A DNA stretch of 64,000 nt. Origin: Sinorhizobium fredii USDA 205. Its GTDB lineage: Bacteria; Pseudomonadota; Alphaproteobacteria; Rhizobiales; Rhizobiaceae. The stretch covers positions 1-64,000 of the forward strand of contig NZ_AUTC01000142.1 of the NCBI RefSeq assembly GCF_001461695.1. Direction: 5' to 3'. The notes under the pieces are model-generated. The model was not told the origin of the DNA and did not search any database. It saw nothing but the letters and a program-made list of their open reading frames with translations. The translations under genes and the position numbers were made by a program. Shown here one piece after another: positions 17,946-26,005 of this stretch (positions are counted from its first letter, which is position 1; every line of letters begins with the position of its first letter).

Positions 17946-18433
17946 GGCCGGGCCTGTCCCTTGGCCCTGGCGCGGGCCTCATTGAGGCGATCGAGGCTCT
18001 CCTTAGGCCATTCCGCCTGAACGTCGTAGTAAGCCTCGAAGGCCCGGGCACCGGCCGGCAGCGGCATCCAATCGAGTTTCGAGCGCGTGTAGATGTGCAC
18101 GTCCGGCGGGAACGCCGACGGCCGGTCGAGCGTCGCGAGACGCAGAAAGGCAAGCCACTTGCGCCGGCCATAGTCGCTCCAGAGCGACGACTGGCAATCG
18201 ACACAGCGATAGACGTCGTGCGGGCGGCCGCTGTCGGTCGAAAGCGTGACCATGACCGGCTCGCCCGTCAAAACTTCGAGGTTTTCCGCCTCGACCAGGC
18301 CGTTGATCGCGAAAGCGCTGCCGATCTGCCGCTGGCAATCGCGGCAATGGCAGCAATGGACGAACATCGGCGGGCGTTTCAGCCGATAGCGGATGCGGCC
18401 GCAGAAGCAGCCGCCTTCGATCGCTTCACGCAT
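17942..18433 (-). CDS. GFA-family zinc protein (glutathione-dependent formaldehyde-activating like)
   Basis: 163 residues. Zinc-binding cysteines are in GGCFCGRIRY (Cys9, Cys11), HCCHCRDCQRQIGSAF (Cys27-Cys33) and RCVDCQSSLW. This is the CENP-V/GFA fold. The founding member (Gfa of Paracoccus) speeds S-hydroxymethyl-glutathione formation, but most relatives have unknown functions. First gene of a three-gene operon with an ATGA overlap to the acetyltransferase. No formaldehyde genes lie nearby, so the family role is not supported by context. Confidence 0.85.
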   Translation of the reverse strand: MREAIEGGCFCGRIRYRLKRPPMFVHCCHCRDCQRQIGSAFAINGLVEAENLEVLTGEPVMVTLSTDSGRPHDVYRCVDCQSSLWSDYGRRKWLAFLRLATLDRPSAFPPDVHIYTRSKLDWMPLPAGARAFEAYYDVQAEWPKESLDRLNEARARAKGQARP

Positions 18434-18562
18434 GGCTCCTCCTTGGACTCCTCTGGCCGGAGATGACCATGGGTGGAACTGTCGCGCAAGTGCAGAAGAG
18501 AACTACGGCGGGCTACAGCCGGGTGCCGGAGGCACGGCGGTGCCGCGCCTCCGGCGAGACTA

Positions 18563-19012
18563 TCAGAATTGCTTGCTGAGCTTGGCGTCGACCGACTGGC
18601 CGTTCGCGCCGCGGATGGCGAAGAAGAAGGTGATCGCCGCCCAGAGGATCGACTTCTCGGCGCCGCCGAGGCCCTGGCCCTGGACGATGCCGTGGAAATA
18701 GACCGTGACGAGCAGCACGATGGTGGCTGCAATGGCGGCGGGCCGGGTCAGGAAGCCGATGGCGATGAAGATGCCGCCGAAGAATTCGGTGGCGGAAAGC
18801 AGCGGCGACCAGAAGACGCCGGGATAGAAGCCGAGCCCTTCGACCATTCCGACGGCACCGAAGGGATCGAGGATCTTGCCGTAGCCATGGGTGACGAGCA
18901 GCGCACCGGCCAGGACGCGCAGCAGCGTCTCGGCGAAGGTGTCGAGCGGCAGGTAGATCTTCTCGAGCGCCGGCAGGATGGCGCGCGGGCGGCTGTTGGT
19001 GGCAGTGGTCAT
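18563..19012 (-). CDS. DoxX-family membrane protein
   Basis: 149 residues from the ATG at 19012 (GAGAGGGA upstream). Four membrane segments, with the DoxX signature RVLAGALLVTHGYGKILDPFGA and GVFWSPLLSATEFFGGIFIAIGFLTRPAA. DoxX proteins are small inner-membrane proteins linked to quinone or thiosulfate redox chemistry and redox stress; the function here is unknown. The open frame continues to 19105, but that part lacks a ribosome site and is rich in codons unlike the rest. Confidence 0.85.
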   Translation of the reverse strand: MTTATNSRPRAILPALEKIYLPLDTFAETLLRVLAGALLVTHGYGKILDPFGAVGMVEGLGFYPGVFWSPLLSATEFFGGIFIAIGFLTRPAAIAATIVLLVTVYFHGIVQGQGLGGAEKSILWAAITFFFAIRGANGQSVDAKLSKQF

Positions 19013-19191
19013 GGATTCCCTCTCGCAGTGTGTTGCAATGCAAAAATCTCTTGCCGGACATGCCTTTGAAAACAAGGACCGCGCGATAAAAACATGATTG
19101 TCCAAGTTGACATTTATGTGAAGAGCCGGTGAAGGGCCGGTTGTTCCACGGACGCCGGGGAGCTATGTTTGCCGAAAACAGGACATGTCAG

Positions 19192-19473
19192 ATGAGCGAG
19201 AAGCCGCGCGTCACAATCCTCTACTGCACCCAGTGCAACTGGCTGCTGCGCGCCGGCTGGATGGCGCAGGAGCTGCTCTCCACCTTCGCCGATACGCTCG
19301 GCGAGGTGGCACTGATCCCCGGCACCGGCGGCAATTTCGAGATCCGCGTCGATGGCGAGCTCGTCTGGGAGCGCAAGCGCGACGGCGGCTTTCCAGGGCC
19401 GAAGGAATTGAAGCAGCGGATCCGCGACGTGATCGAGCCGGAGCGCGATCTCGGCCACGTCGACAGGACTTGA
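19192..19473 (+). CDS. SelT/SelW/SelH-family redox protein (Cys form)
   Basis: 93 residues. An Rdx-family thioredoxin-like fold with CTQC (Cys12, Cys15) in the place where selenoprotein W has CxxU, followed by LLRAGWMAQELLSTF and GTGGNFEIRVDGELVWERKRDGGFPGPKELKQRIRD, which is strongly conserved in the family. Here the second position is a normal Cys codon, so no selenocysteine insertion is needed. A cytoplasmic thiol oxidoreductase role is inferred. It is followed after four bases by the YqaA gene, probably in one transcript. Confidence 0.88.
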   Translation: MSEKPRVTILYCTQCNWLLRAGWMAQELLSTFADTLGEVALIPGTGGNFEIRVDGELVWERKRDGGFPGPKELKQRIRDVIEPERDLGHVDRT

Positions 19474-19477
19474 AGCC

Positions 19478-19906
19478 CTGGATTTCGGTCTCCTCGCCGG
19501 CGTCTTCGGCGCCGCCTTTCTCTCCGCGACCCTGCTCTTCGGCCTGTCGGAAGCGGCGGTGGTTGCCGCCGCCCTTTCGGCCGAAACGAGCCGGGCAGCG
19601 CTGTTTCTCGCAGCGACGGCCGGCAATGTGCTCGGCGCGCTCGTCAATTTCGCGCTCGGCCGCTTCGCAATCCGCTTCGAGGACCGGCGCTGGTTTCCCG
19701 TCTCGCGCCACGCGCGGCAAAAGGCCGAGACGCTCTTCGCGCGCTACGGCCGACCGGTGCTGCTGTTCTCCTGGCTGCCGATCGTCGGCGACCCGTTGAC
19801 GCTCGCCGCCGGACTGCTCCGCATGCCGCTCGCCGTCTTCCTCGTGTATGTGACGATCGGCAAGGCGGCGCGTTATGCCGCGCTGCTGTGGCTGACGCCA
19901 TCGTAA
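19478..19906 (+). CDS. YqaA-family membrane protein with apparent CTG start
   Basis: About 142 residues, the same length as E. coli YqaA (a DedA/SNARE-associated relative). The N-terminal DFGLLAGVFGAAFLSATLLFGLSEAAVVAAL aligns with the YqaA start. The frame has an in-frame stop at 19430-19432 and no ATG, GTG or TTG before the GTG at 19559, which would remove the first membrane segment. A CTG at 19478, ten bases after AGGA and four bases past the upstream stop, gives the right length. The start is therefore inferred: CTG, or a sequence error. C-terminal signature: FSWLPIVGDPLTLAAGLLRM. Confidence 0.75.
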   Translation: MDFGLLAGVFGAAFLSATLLFGLSEAAVVAAALSAETSRAALFLAATAGNVLGALVNFALGRFAIRFEDRRWFPVSRHARQKAETLFARYGRPVLLFSWLPIVGDPLTLAAGLLRMPLAVFLVYVTIGKAARYAALLWLTPS

Positions 19907-19914
19907 CCACAGGT

Positions 19915-20541
19915 TCAGCTATGCGCAAAAATGTCCGTCTCCTCCCAGCCGAGCAGGTCGAGCTTGGCGCGCGTCGGCAGGAAGGCGAAGCAGGCGTCGG
20001 CATGGTCCATGCGGCCGTCGCGGATGAGGCGCGCCGTCAGCTTGTCGCGCAGCGCATGCAGGTGAAGCACGTCCGAGGCGGCGTATTCGAGTTGCGCCGG
20101 CGAGAGGATATCGGCGGCCCAGTCGGAGGACTGCTGCTGCTTCGAGATGTCGACGTCGAGCAGTTCCTTGAGATTGTCCTTGAGCCCGTGGCGGTCCGTA
20201 TAGGTGCGGGTCAGTCGGGAGGCGATCTTGGTGCAGAAGACCGGTGTGGCGGTGACGCCGAAAGTATGGAACAGCACCGCGATGTCGAAGCGACCGAAGT
20301 GGAAGATCTTCTGGCGGGCCGGATCGGCAAGCATCTGGACGAGGTTCGGCGCCTCTTTCTGGCCGGCAGCAATGCGGATCACGTCGGCGGTGCCGTCACC
20401 CGGCGAGAGCTGCACGACGCAGAGACGGTCGCGGCGGGGGACGAGGCCGAGCGTTTCCGTATCGATGGCGATCGCGCCGGCATAGCGGGCCGCGTCGGCT
20501 GCGGAAATGTCACCTTCGTGGAACCGTATTGTATTCGCCAT
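19915..20541 (-). CDS. Ribonuclease D, short form
   Basis: 208 residues: only the DEDDy 3'-5' exonuclease domain, without the two HRDC domains of full RNase D. Catalytic residues are Asp27 and Glu29 (AIDTETLG), Asp86 (HFGRFDIAVL), and Tyr152 with Asp156 (YAASDVLHLH). Likely acts in tRNA or other RNA 3'-end trimming. Rhizobia typically have both a long and a short RNase D. Convergent with the YqaA gene, 8 bp apart. Confidence 0.9.
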   Translation of the reverse strand: MANTIRFHEGDISAADAARYAGAIAIDTETLGLVPRRDRLCVVQLSPGDGTADVIRIAAGQKEAPNLVQMLADPARQKIFHFGRFDIAVLFHTFGVTATPVFCTKIASRLTRTYTDRHGLKDNLKELLDVDISKQQQSSDWAADILSPAQLEYAASDVLHLHALRDKLTARLIRDGRMDHADACFAFLPTRAKLDLLGWEETDIFAHS

Positions 20542-20560
20542 CGAGAATCCCCAGATCGTT

Positions 20561-20662
20561 GCTGCATGATTCCTTGAATCGGATTCGGTTCAAGGCAAAT
20601 CATGCAGCGTTTCAAAGTGCTACAGCGGCCTCAGCGCGCCTGATGGGCGCGCGGCGCTGTAG
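20561..20662 (+). repeat. RIME-type intergenic element, copy 3
   Basis: First palindrome CTTGAATCGGATTCGGTTCAAG between GCTGCATGAT and ATCATGCAGC. The second runs CTACAGCG...GGCGCTGTAG with GCGCGCCTGATGGGCGCGC inside. It starts 19 bp upstream of the RNase D start codon, so it lies in that gene's promoter or leader. Confidence 0.8.
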
Positions 20663-20769
20663 AGCGTAGCAGGCCTATAGCGCAAGTTTGTCGGCCGCGA
20701 TACCGTGTCACGGCGCCGGCGCTTCGCCGCCGCCCTCCCGAAAGTTCCCAGGCCCGAAAGTTCAAAGGC

Positions 20770-21099
20770 ATGACTTCGTTCCGTTCCGCGCTGTCGCTTT
20801 CCATGACCGCCTTGATGCTGAGCCTCTCGGCCCAGGCCGGGCTTGCGGACGAGGCGCCCCTCGATTTTGCACAGAGCTTTCGGGACCTTCCCGGCGTGCG
20901 GCCGCTGAACCCGCTGCAGGATGGCGAAAGCACGGTTTGCGAGCAGGTCTTCATCGACCGCTACGGCCCCTTCGAGCCCTCCCATGGCCGCCCCCGTTAC
21001 GACACCATCTACCGATGCCGCAAGGGAGACGGCCCGGTCTTCCAAAGCGGACGTTTGCCGCCATCGCTCGAACGGCAGAAGCGCGGCCTGAACTATTGA
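20770..21099 (+). CDS. Small secreted protein, unknown function
   Basis: 109 residues with a clear signal peptide (TSFRSALSLSMTALMLSLSAQAGLADE, cleavage after ALA or AQA). The mature part has two cysteines (STVCEQVF and IYRCRKGDG), which could form a disulfide in the periplasm. No family is recognised. AAAGG precedes the ATG. The dehydrogenase gene begins 37 bp downstream on the same strand and may be cotranscribed. Confidence 0.65.
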   Translation: MTSFRSALSLSMTALMLSLSAQAGLADEAPLDFAQSFRDLPGVRPLNPLQDGESTVCEQVFIDRYGPFEPSHGRPRYDTIYRCRKGDGPVFQSGRLPPSLERQKRGLNY

Positions 21100-21136
21100 G
21101 AGCGGCGAGGCTTTGCCGAAAATTGGAGGAAGAAGG

Positions 21137-22168
21137 ATGCCCGAGACGAACCGACCGCTTGTCATCAGCGCGCCCGCACCCCGCACGCTCGAGCTGATCT
21201 TCCGTCGAGAAGCACTGGACGCGCTCAACAGGCGGTATCGCGTCGTCGAAGCGGACCCGGAAAACATCGCCGGGCTTGACGACGCCACGCTCGCCGAGGT
21301 CTGCTACATCATCGGCCAGCCGCCGCTCGACGAGCGGACGCTCGGGCGCATGCCGCGGCTGCGCGCCATCCTCAATGTCGAAAGCAACCTCCTCAACAAC
21401 ATGCCCTACGAGGTGCTTTTCCAGCGCGGCATTCACGTCGTGACAACCGGCCAGGTCTTCGCCGAGCCGGTGGCGGAGATGGGGCTCGCCATGGCGCTCA
21501 ATCTCGCCCGCGGCATCGTCGATGCGGACGTCGCCTTCCGGGACGGACGCGAGCTCTGGGGCGGAGAGGGCAACCGATCGGCACGGCTCCTTTCCGGCTC
21601 CGAGATCGGCATCATCGGCTTCGGCGATCTCGGCAAGGCGTTGAACCGCGTGCTTTCCGGCTTTCGCGCCAGAGTCCGCGTCTACGATCCCTGGCTGCCC
21701 GGCTCCATTCTCACCGACGCCGGGGTCGAGCCGGCATCGCTCGAGACGGTGCTGACAAGCAGCGACTTCGTCTTCGTGGTCGCGGCGGTCACCAGCGAAA
21801 ACGAGGGTTTTCTCGGTGCCGAGGCCTTCGCGAAGATGCGGCCCGGAGCAGCCTTCATCCTGCTCAGCCGCGCCGGCGTCGTCGATTTCGATGCGTTGAT
21901 CGCCGCAGTCGAAGCGGGCCGGATCGTGGCGGCGAGCGACGTCTTCCCCGAGGAGCCGCTGCCGCTCGACCATCCGGTCCGGCGGCTTCCCGGTTTCCTG
22001 CGGTCGGCGCACCGCGCCGGCGCGCTCGATTCGGCCTTCAAGAAGATGGGCGAGATGGTGCTCGACGACATGGAGCTGATGGACCGCGACCTGCCGCCGA
22101 TGCGCTGCAAGCGGGCGGAGCGCGAGACGGTGGCGCGGATGCGATCGCGGCCGGTCAGCGTCAATTGA
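21137..22168 (+). CDS. D-isomer-specific 2-hydroxyacid dehydrogenase family protein
   Basis: 343 residues from the ATG at 21137 (GGAGGAAGAAGG upstream; a TTG at 21113 is less likely). Rossmann NAD motif GIIGFGDLGKAL near residues 158-169, and catalytic regions VESNLLNNMPYEVL, FILLSRAGVVDFDAL (usual N-x-x-R-G-x-x-V-D replaced by LLSRAGVVD) and RSAHRAGA with the active-site His. The substrate pocket differs from SerA and glyoxylate reductases, so the substrate is unknown. The C-terminal tail MRCKRAERETVARMRSRP is unusual in its basic charge. Confidence 0.83.
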   Translation: MPETNRPLVISAPAPRTLELIFRREALDALNRRYRVVEADPENIAGLDDATLAEVCYIIGQPPLDERTLGRMPRLRAILNVESNLLNNMPYEVLFQRGIHVVTTGQVFAEPVAEMGLAMALNLARGIVDADVAFRDGRELWGGEGNRSARLLSGSEIGIIGFGDLGKALNRVLSGFRARVRVYDPWLPGSILTDAGVEPASLETVLTSSDFVFVVAAVTSENEGFLGAEAFAKMRPGAAFILLSRAGVVDFDALIAAVEAGRIVAASDVFPEEPLPLDHPVRRLPGFLRSAHRAGALDSAFKKMGEMVLDDMELMDRDLPPMRCKRAERETVARMRSRPVSVN

Positions 22169-22258
22169 GACGGCCTGCGGCAAGGGCAATAAACGGCCCT
22201 ATGCAAACCCACCCGATACTGCAAAAATCTTTCAGCCAATCCGCATAGGGGCACGGAC

Positions 22259-24217
22259 ATGCGCGGCTCTGACGAGAACAAGCGTCTTGAGACCTGGACG
22301 CTCCGGTCGCTGCTGAGCCTCGTCATGGTCGCCGTCCTGATCGTCGTGTCCGCCACTCTCGTGGGGCTTGACTATCGCCGTGCCCGCAATGCGGCGATCG
22401 AGGATGCCGAGGCCAATATGGGCGCCTTCGTCGATCGCCTGGTCGGTCGGCTCGGCATGCTTTCCGGCGATACCTCGGCGCTGGTCGGCCTCGTCGCATC
22501 CGTCGCCAACGCCTTTCTGGTGCCGCCGCCGGAGCGCATGAACGACAAGGTGGCCCTGCTGCGCGAAGGCATCATCCGCTCGCCGCATATCGACGGCGTC
22601 TATGTCGGCTATCCGAGCGGCGCCTTCTTCCATGTGGTCGATTTGAGGTCCTCCGCCTGGCGGATAGCGCTCGACGCGCCACGAGGGGCGACGCTCGCGG
22701 TGCGCTCGATGGAACGGGACGACCAGGGAAGGCCGTTTGACCGCGTCCTCTTCCTCGACGAAAGCGGCCTGCAGTTCGCCGAACGCCAGGTGGCCCCGGC
22801 CGGTTATGATCCGCGGATCCGACCCTGGTATCGTGCGGCCGTCAACGGCAAGGCGCCAATGGCGACCGGCCCCTACGAGACGGCAACGACGGCCAAGCTC
22901 GGCATGACCATTTCGCAGGCCCATCGCGGCAACCCGAAGATCGTCATCGGCGCCGATGTTGTCTTGGACACGATCACCGACTTCCTGTCCCGCGAACGGC
23001 TGACGCGCGACTCCGTCTCCCTGATTCTCGATGCGGTCGGAAGGCCCATCATGCATTCCGACCCGACGGCGATGAGGCGCATTCTGGCAACGAAGGACAG
23101 CACCGCGCCGGTGGCGGTGCCTGAGACCGACCCCCTTGTCGACAGCATTCGGCACAATCCGCCGGCACCCGGCAAGGCGAGCTTTGTCAACGTCGGCGAC
23201 CGCACCTATCTCGCCATGGTGACGCCGCTCGAATCGGCGCAGCTTCTGTCGGGCCACCGGGTCGTCGTCGCGGCGCCGCTCGACGAGTTGATGGCGGCCG
23301 CCAACGAGACGCTCGTCCAGAGCCTCGCCATCTCGGGTTCGGTGGTGGTGCTTGCCGTCCTCTTCTCTCTGGTGCTTGCGCATCTGATCACCAAGTCGCT
23401 CAACCAGCTCACCGACAGCGCCAACCGGCTGCAGGATCTCGACTTCACCACGCCGATCGACGTGCCCTCGCATGTGACGGAAATCTCGACGCTCAACAAC
23501 GCGATGAACAGGGCCCGCGACGCGATCTTTACCTTTGCGCTCTATGTGCCGCGGGAACTGGTGCGCAAGGGCATCGAATCCGGGCAGTTCACCGGCCGCT
23601 CCGGCTGGCGCCAGGAGGTGACGGCACTGTTCACCGACATCTACGACTTCACCACCATCAGCGAGCACCATTCGCCGGAGGCGGTGGTGGCGATGCTGTC
23701 GGAATATTTCGACATCTTCAGCGAGGTGGTCGCCGCCCATGACGGCACGATCATTCAGTTTCTGGGCGATTCGGTCTTTGCCATGTGGAACGCACCGGTC
23801 GCCGACCCGCGCCACGCCGAGCACGCCTGCCGTTGCGCGCTCGCCGTCGAAGAGCGGCTCGAAGCCTTCAACGCGAAACAACGGGAGAAGGGGCTGCCGG
23901 AGTTTCGCACCCGCTTCGGCATCCATACCGGCCCGGCCGTCGTCGGCAGCGTCGGCGCAAAGGAACGCCTGCAGTATACCGCCATGGGCGACACGGTGAA
24001 CGTCGCCTCGCGGCTCGAGGGCATGAACAAGGACTACGGCACGACCATCCTGGCGAGCGGCGCCGTGATGGCGCAATGCGGCGACGTCATCGCCTTCCGC
24101 CCGCTCGGCTTCGCCCAGGCAAAGGGGCGAGTCAGCGCGCTCGAAATCTACGAGGTTCTCTCGGCCGCCGCGATTGCCGAGCAGCCTGCCGGCGAGCAGA
24201 CCGGCACCGCCGCGTAG
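22259..24217 (+). CDS. Adenylate/guanylate cyclase with Cache and HAMP domains
   Basis: 652 residues. Membrane segment 17-39, periplasmic dCache-like sensor (about 45-345, with the hallmark YDPRIRPWYRAA), second membrane segment 355-378, HAMP (379-430), class III cyclase domain (about 445-640). Metal-binding aspartates are Asp460 (FTDIYDF) and Asp504 (FLGDSV). Asp578 is in the nucleotide-specificity strand and Asn581/Arg585 act in catalysis (GDTVNVASRLE). The Lys that normally precedes the F-x-GD motif and helps recognise adenine is Gln500 here. S. meliloti has many such cyclases. A terminator follows at 24259. Confidence 0.92.
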   Translation: MRGSDENKRLETWTLRSLLSLVMVAVLIVVSATLVGLDYRRARNAAIEDAEANMGAFVDRLVGRLGMLSGDTSALVGLVASVANAFLVPPPERMNDKVALLREGIIRSPHIDGVYVGYPSGAFFHVVDLRSSAWRIALDAPRGATLAVRSMERDDQGRPFDRVLFLDESGLQFAERQVAPAGYDPRIRPWYRAAVNGKAPMATGPYETATTAKLGMTISQAHRGNPKIVIGADVVLDTITDFLSRERLTRDSVSLILDAVGRPIMHSDPTAMRRILATKDSTAPVAVPETDPLVDSIRHNPPAPGKASFVNVGDRTYLAMVTPLESAQLLSGHRVVVAAPLDELMAAANETLVQSLAISGSVVVLAVLFSLVLAHLITKSLNQLTDSANRLQDLDFTTPIDVPSHVTEISTLNNAMNRARDAIFTFALYVPRELVRKGIESGQFTGRSGWRQEVTALFTDIYDFTTISEHHSPEAVVAMLSEYFDIFSEVVAAHDGTIIQFLGDSVFAMWNAPVADPRHAEHACRCALAVEERLEAFNAKQREKGLPEFRTRFGIHTGPAVVGSVGAKERLQYTAMGDTVNVASRLEGMNKDYGTTILASGAVMAQCGDVIAFRPLGFAQAKGRVSALEIYEVLSAAAIAEQPAGEQTGTAA

Positions 24218-24258
24218 GCGGCGAAATACGGGCCAGCCCCCGTGGGTGGCAAGAACGC

Positions 24259-24284
24259 AAAAAGCCCGGGCAACCGGGCTTTTT
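24259..24284. terminator. Bidirectional terminator between the cyclase and tRNA-Leu
   Basis: AAAAAGCCCGG / CCGGGCTTTTT hairpin with a short loop. It ends the cyclase transcript on the plus strand and can end the tRNA-Leu transcript on the minus strand, 21 bp after its CCA end. Confidence 0.85.
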
Positions 24285-24304
24285 CTGCATTTCTAAAAGG
24301 GAAA

Positions 24305-24389
24305 TGGTGCCCAGAAGAGGACTCGAACCTCCACGCCTCGCGGCACAGGTACCTGAAACCTGCGCGTCTACCAATTCCGCCATCTGGGC
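24305..24389 (-). tRNA. tRNA-Leu (anticodon CAG)
   Basis: 85 nt including encoded CCA. Acceptor GCCCAGA pairs with TCTGGGC. The anticodon stem CAGGT/ACCTG holds the loop TTCAGGT, giving CAG. A long class II variable arm and the T-loop GGTTCGAGTCC are present. Confidence 0.95.
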
Positions 24390-24726
24390 GACGGACCGGC
24401 ATGTAAAAGGCCGGGGGCGAAGTGTCAACAGGCATTTTGAAGTTTTCACGCCCGGACATGAAAAAGCGCCGGGAGCGGCGCCGGTCCGTCGTGTCCCGCC
24501 TTCCCGCCGGTCTGGCCGGAGCGATCCAAGCTCGCATCGATCGGGCAAGAATTTCAGTGACATGGACGCCGGAGAGGCGCATGCTTCGGCGGACGGCCGA
24601 ATGGCGCGGAAATCCGACGCCCGAGTACGCGCGTGCGCGCCGGCGTCATGGAATAGAGCAACCAAAACAAACGTCTATGGAGAAGGGACAAACCGGAAAG
24701 CACGTCTTTCGGAAAGTGAGGAAATA
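24390..24726. other. Intergenic region between tRNA-Leu and a secreted protein gene
   Basis: 337 bp without a supported gene. It should hold the tRNA-Leu promoter (minus strand) and the promoter of the plus-strand gene at 24727. A GC hairpin (GCGCCGGGAGCGGCGC) lies near 24466. A short plus-strand frame here is Arg-rich and has no homology I recognise, so it is not called. Confidence 0.5.
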
Positions 24727-25161
24727 ATGACGGGATTTCGGAATTTCGTTATGAGCTGCGCTCTGGCGGCCGCCTCCATGATCCCCCCTGCCGCGCCTGT
24801 CCAGGCCATGCCGCGTCCGGCGCTCGACATAGAGATCAAGGCGCCCGCGGACGTCCAAAGCGTAACCCACCGTGGATATTATCGCCGGGGCTATTATCCG
24901 CGCTGGCGGGGCGGCTATTACGGTGGCTGGCCGGGTTATTATCCCGGCTACCGCCGTGCCGGCATCAGCTTCTATTTCGGGCCGGGCGCCGCCTACTATC
25001 CACGCCGGTATCACTATGGAAACCGATACTATTACGGGACCCGCTACTACGGGCCCGGCTATTACCCCGGTTACTATCCGCACCGCTACTATCGCCACGG
25101 TTACTATGGCCAACGGTATTATCGGCCTGGTTATTATGGGGGCTTCGCCCGGGGCTGGTAA
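24727..25161 (+). CDS. Tyr/Gly/Arg-rich secreted protein
   Basis: 144 residues. Signal peptide FRNFVMSCALAAASMIPPAAPVQA, then about 20 ordinary residues, then a C-terminal 90 residues built of YYxGxYY, GYYPGYR and RYYYGTRYY-like units, almost all Tyr, Gly, Arg, Pro and His. Such small proteins are frequent in rhizobia and are usually annotated as hypothetical. The aromatic/arginine composition suggests cell-envelope or matrix association, but nothing is proven. AGGAAATA precedes the ATG. Confidence 0.75.
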   Translation: MTGFRNFVMSCALAAASMIPPAAPVQAMPRPALDIEIKAPADVQSVTHRGYYRRGYYPRWRGGYYGGWPGYYPGYRRAGISFYFGPGAAYYPRRYHYGNRYYYGTRYYGPGYYPGYYPHRYYRHGYYGQRYYRPGYYGGFARGW

Positions 25162-25256
25162 GGACTCGGTCGCACGAGGCGCGGAGGTTCCGCCGCGCCT
25201 CCTTGTTTCCTGAAGCCGCGCGGGGGTAGGCTGCCGCGTTGTCGCGGGTGCGCGCG

Positions 25257-25586
25257 CTATCGTTTTCTGACGATGCCGAGCCGCGCCATGACCTCCCTCG
25301 GGATGCCGTAGCGGCGCACCGCATCGCGGCTGTCGCGCAGGCCGCAGATTTCGCGCTGGATGAGGAAGGCCCAGACGGCGTCGGCCGCCTCGTCGAGAAG
25401 CCGCTCGCGTTCCTCCGGCCGGCCCCGCTCCCGGTCGAAGCCATTCAGCGCGGCGATCGCTTTTTCAACCTTGAGGCCGTGCCGCCCCAGCGCATCGGCG
25501 CGCTCAGCCATGAGTTCGTATTCGAGCACGTTGACGCCGCTTCCGGTATCGAAACGGCTGAGCGATTGCGGCGGACGGAATGTCAT
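25257..25586 (-). CDS. Small conserved hypothetical protein (DUF6665-like)
   Basis: 109 residues, mostly alpha-helical: NVLEYELMAERADALGRHGLKVEKAIAALNGF, then RLLDEAADAVWAFLIQREICGLRDSRDAVRRYGIPREVMARLG. It resembles a short rhizobial family I recall as DUF6665; this assignment is from memory. No signal peptide or membrane segment. The ATG at 25586 has GGAG upstream; earlier in-frame starts give an unstructured tail. It is likely cytoplasmic, role unknown. Confidence 0.6.
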   Translation of the reverse strand: MTFRPPQSLSRFDTGSGVNVLEYELMAERADALGRHGLKVEKAIAALNGFDRERGRPEERERLLDEAADAVWAFLIQREICGLRDSRDAVRRYGIPREVMARLGIVRKR

Positions 25587-25772
25587 CGGCAGCTCCATCG
25601 AGGCAAAGCCCGGGCAGGATGGACCCGCAGCGGCCTTCCTGCAAGGGCGGAGCATCGGATGCATAACGGGGTTCGTGGGCCTGTGGAGAATGCGCAGCTT
25701 TGCCGTCCTCGCCGCCCGATCATGGTTAACACTTCATAAACTTCTTTGCCCTATCCTCGACGATCATGCCTT

Positions 25773-25874
25773 CTGCATATGTCCTTAAATCGGAGCCGAC
25801 TTAAGGACAAAACATGCAGCATTCGAAGTGTTGCAGCGACCTTTGCGCGTTTGAGATGACACGCGGCGCTGTAG
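25773..25874 (+). repeat. RIME-type intergenic element, copy 4
   Basis: Palindrome CCTTAAATCGGAGCCGACTTAAGG between CTGCATATG and ACATGCAGC, then GTTGCAGCG...GCGCTGTAG. It lies in the 419-bp interval 25587-26005 between two divergent genes; the rest of that interval shows no supported gene. An open frame continuous with the downstream gene begins inside it. Confidence 0.75.
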
Positions 25875-26005
25875 GTCCCATGCCGGCGGCCAGGCCGCGG
25901 CGGGCCGGCCCATCGGCCGCTACGCGCATGAGGCGCCCTCCAGCAGAAACGTTCGATGGCGAGCGCGGCTCCACATGGCGCCGCCGCACGCAATTGGAGA
26001 CGAGG

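Noticed and set aside
19192-19240. Selenoprotein W with selenocysteine
   Set aside because: The second redox position is TGC (Cys15), not TGA.
24422-24727. Open frame of about 100 codons between tRNA-Leu and the Tyr-rich gene
   Set aside because: Arg-rich, no ribosome site, no recognisable family, overlaps the promoter and leader of the next gene.
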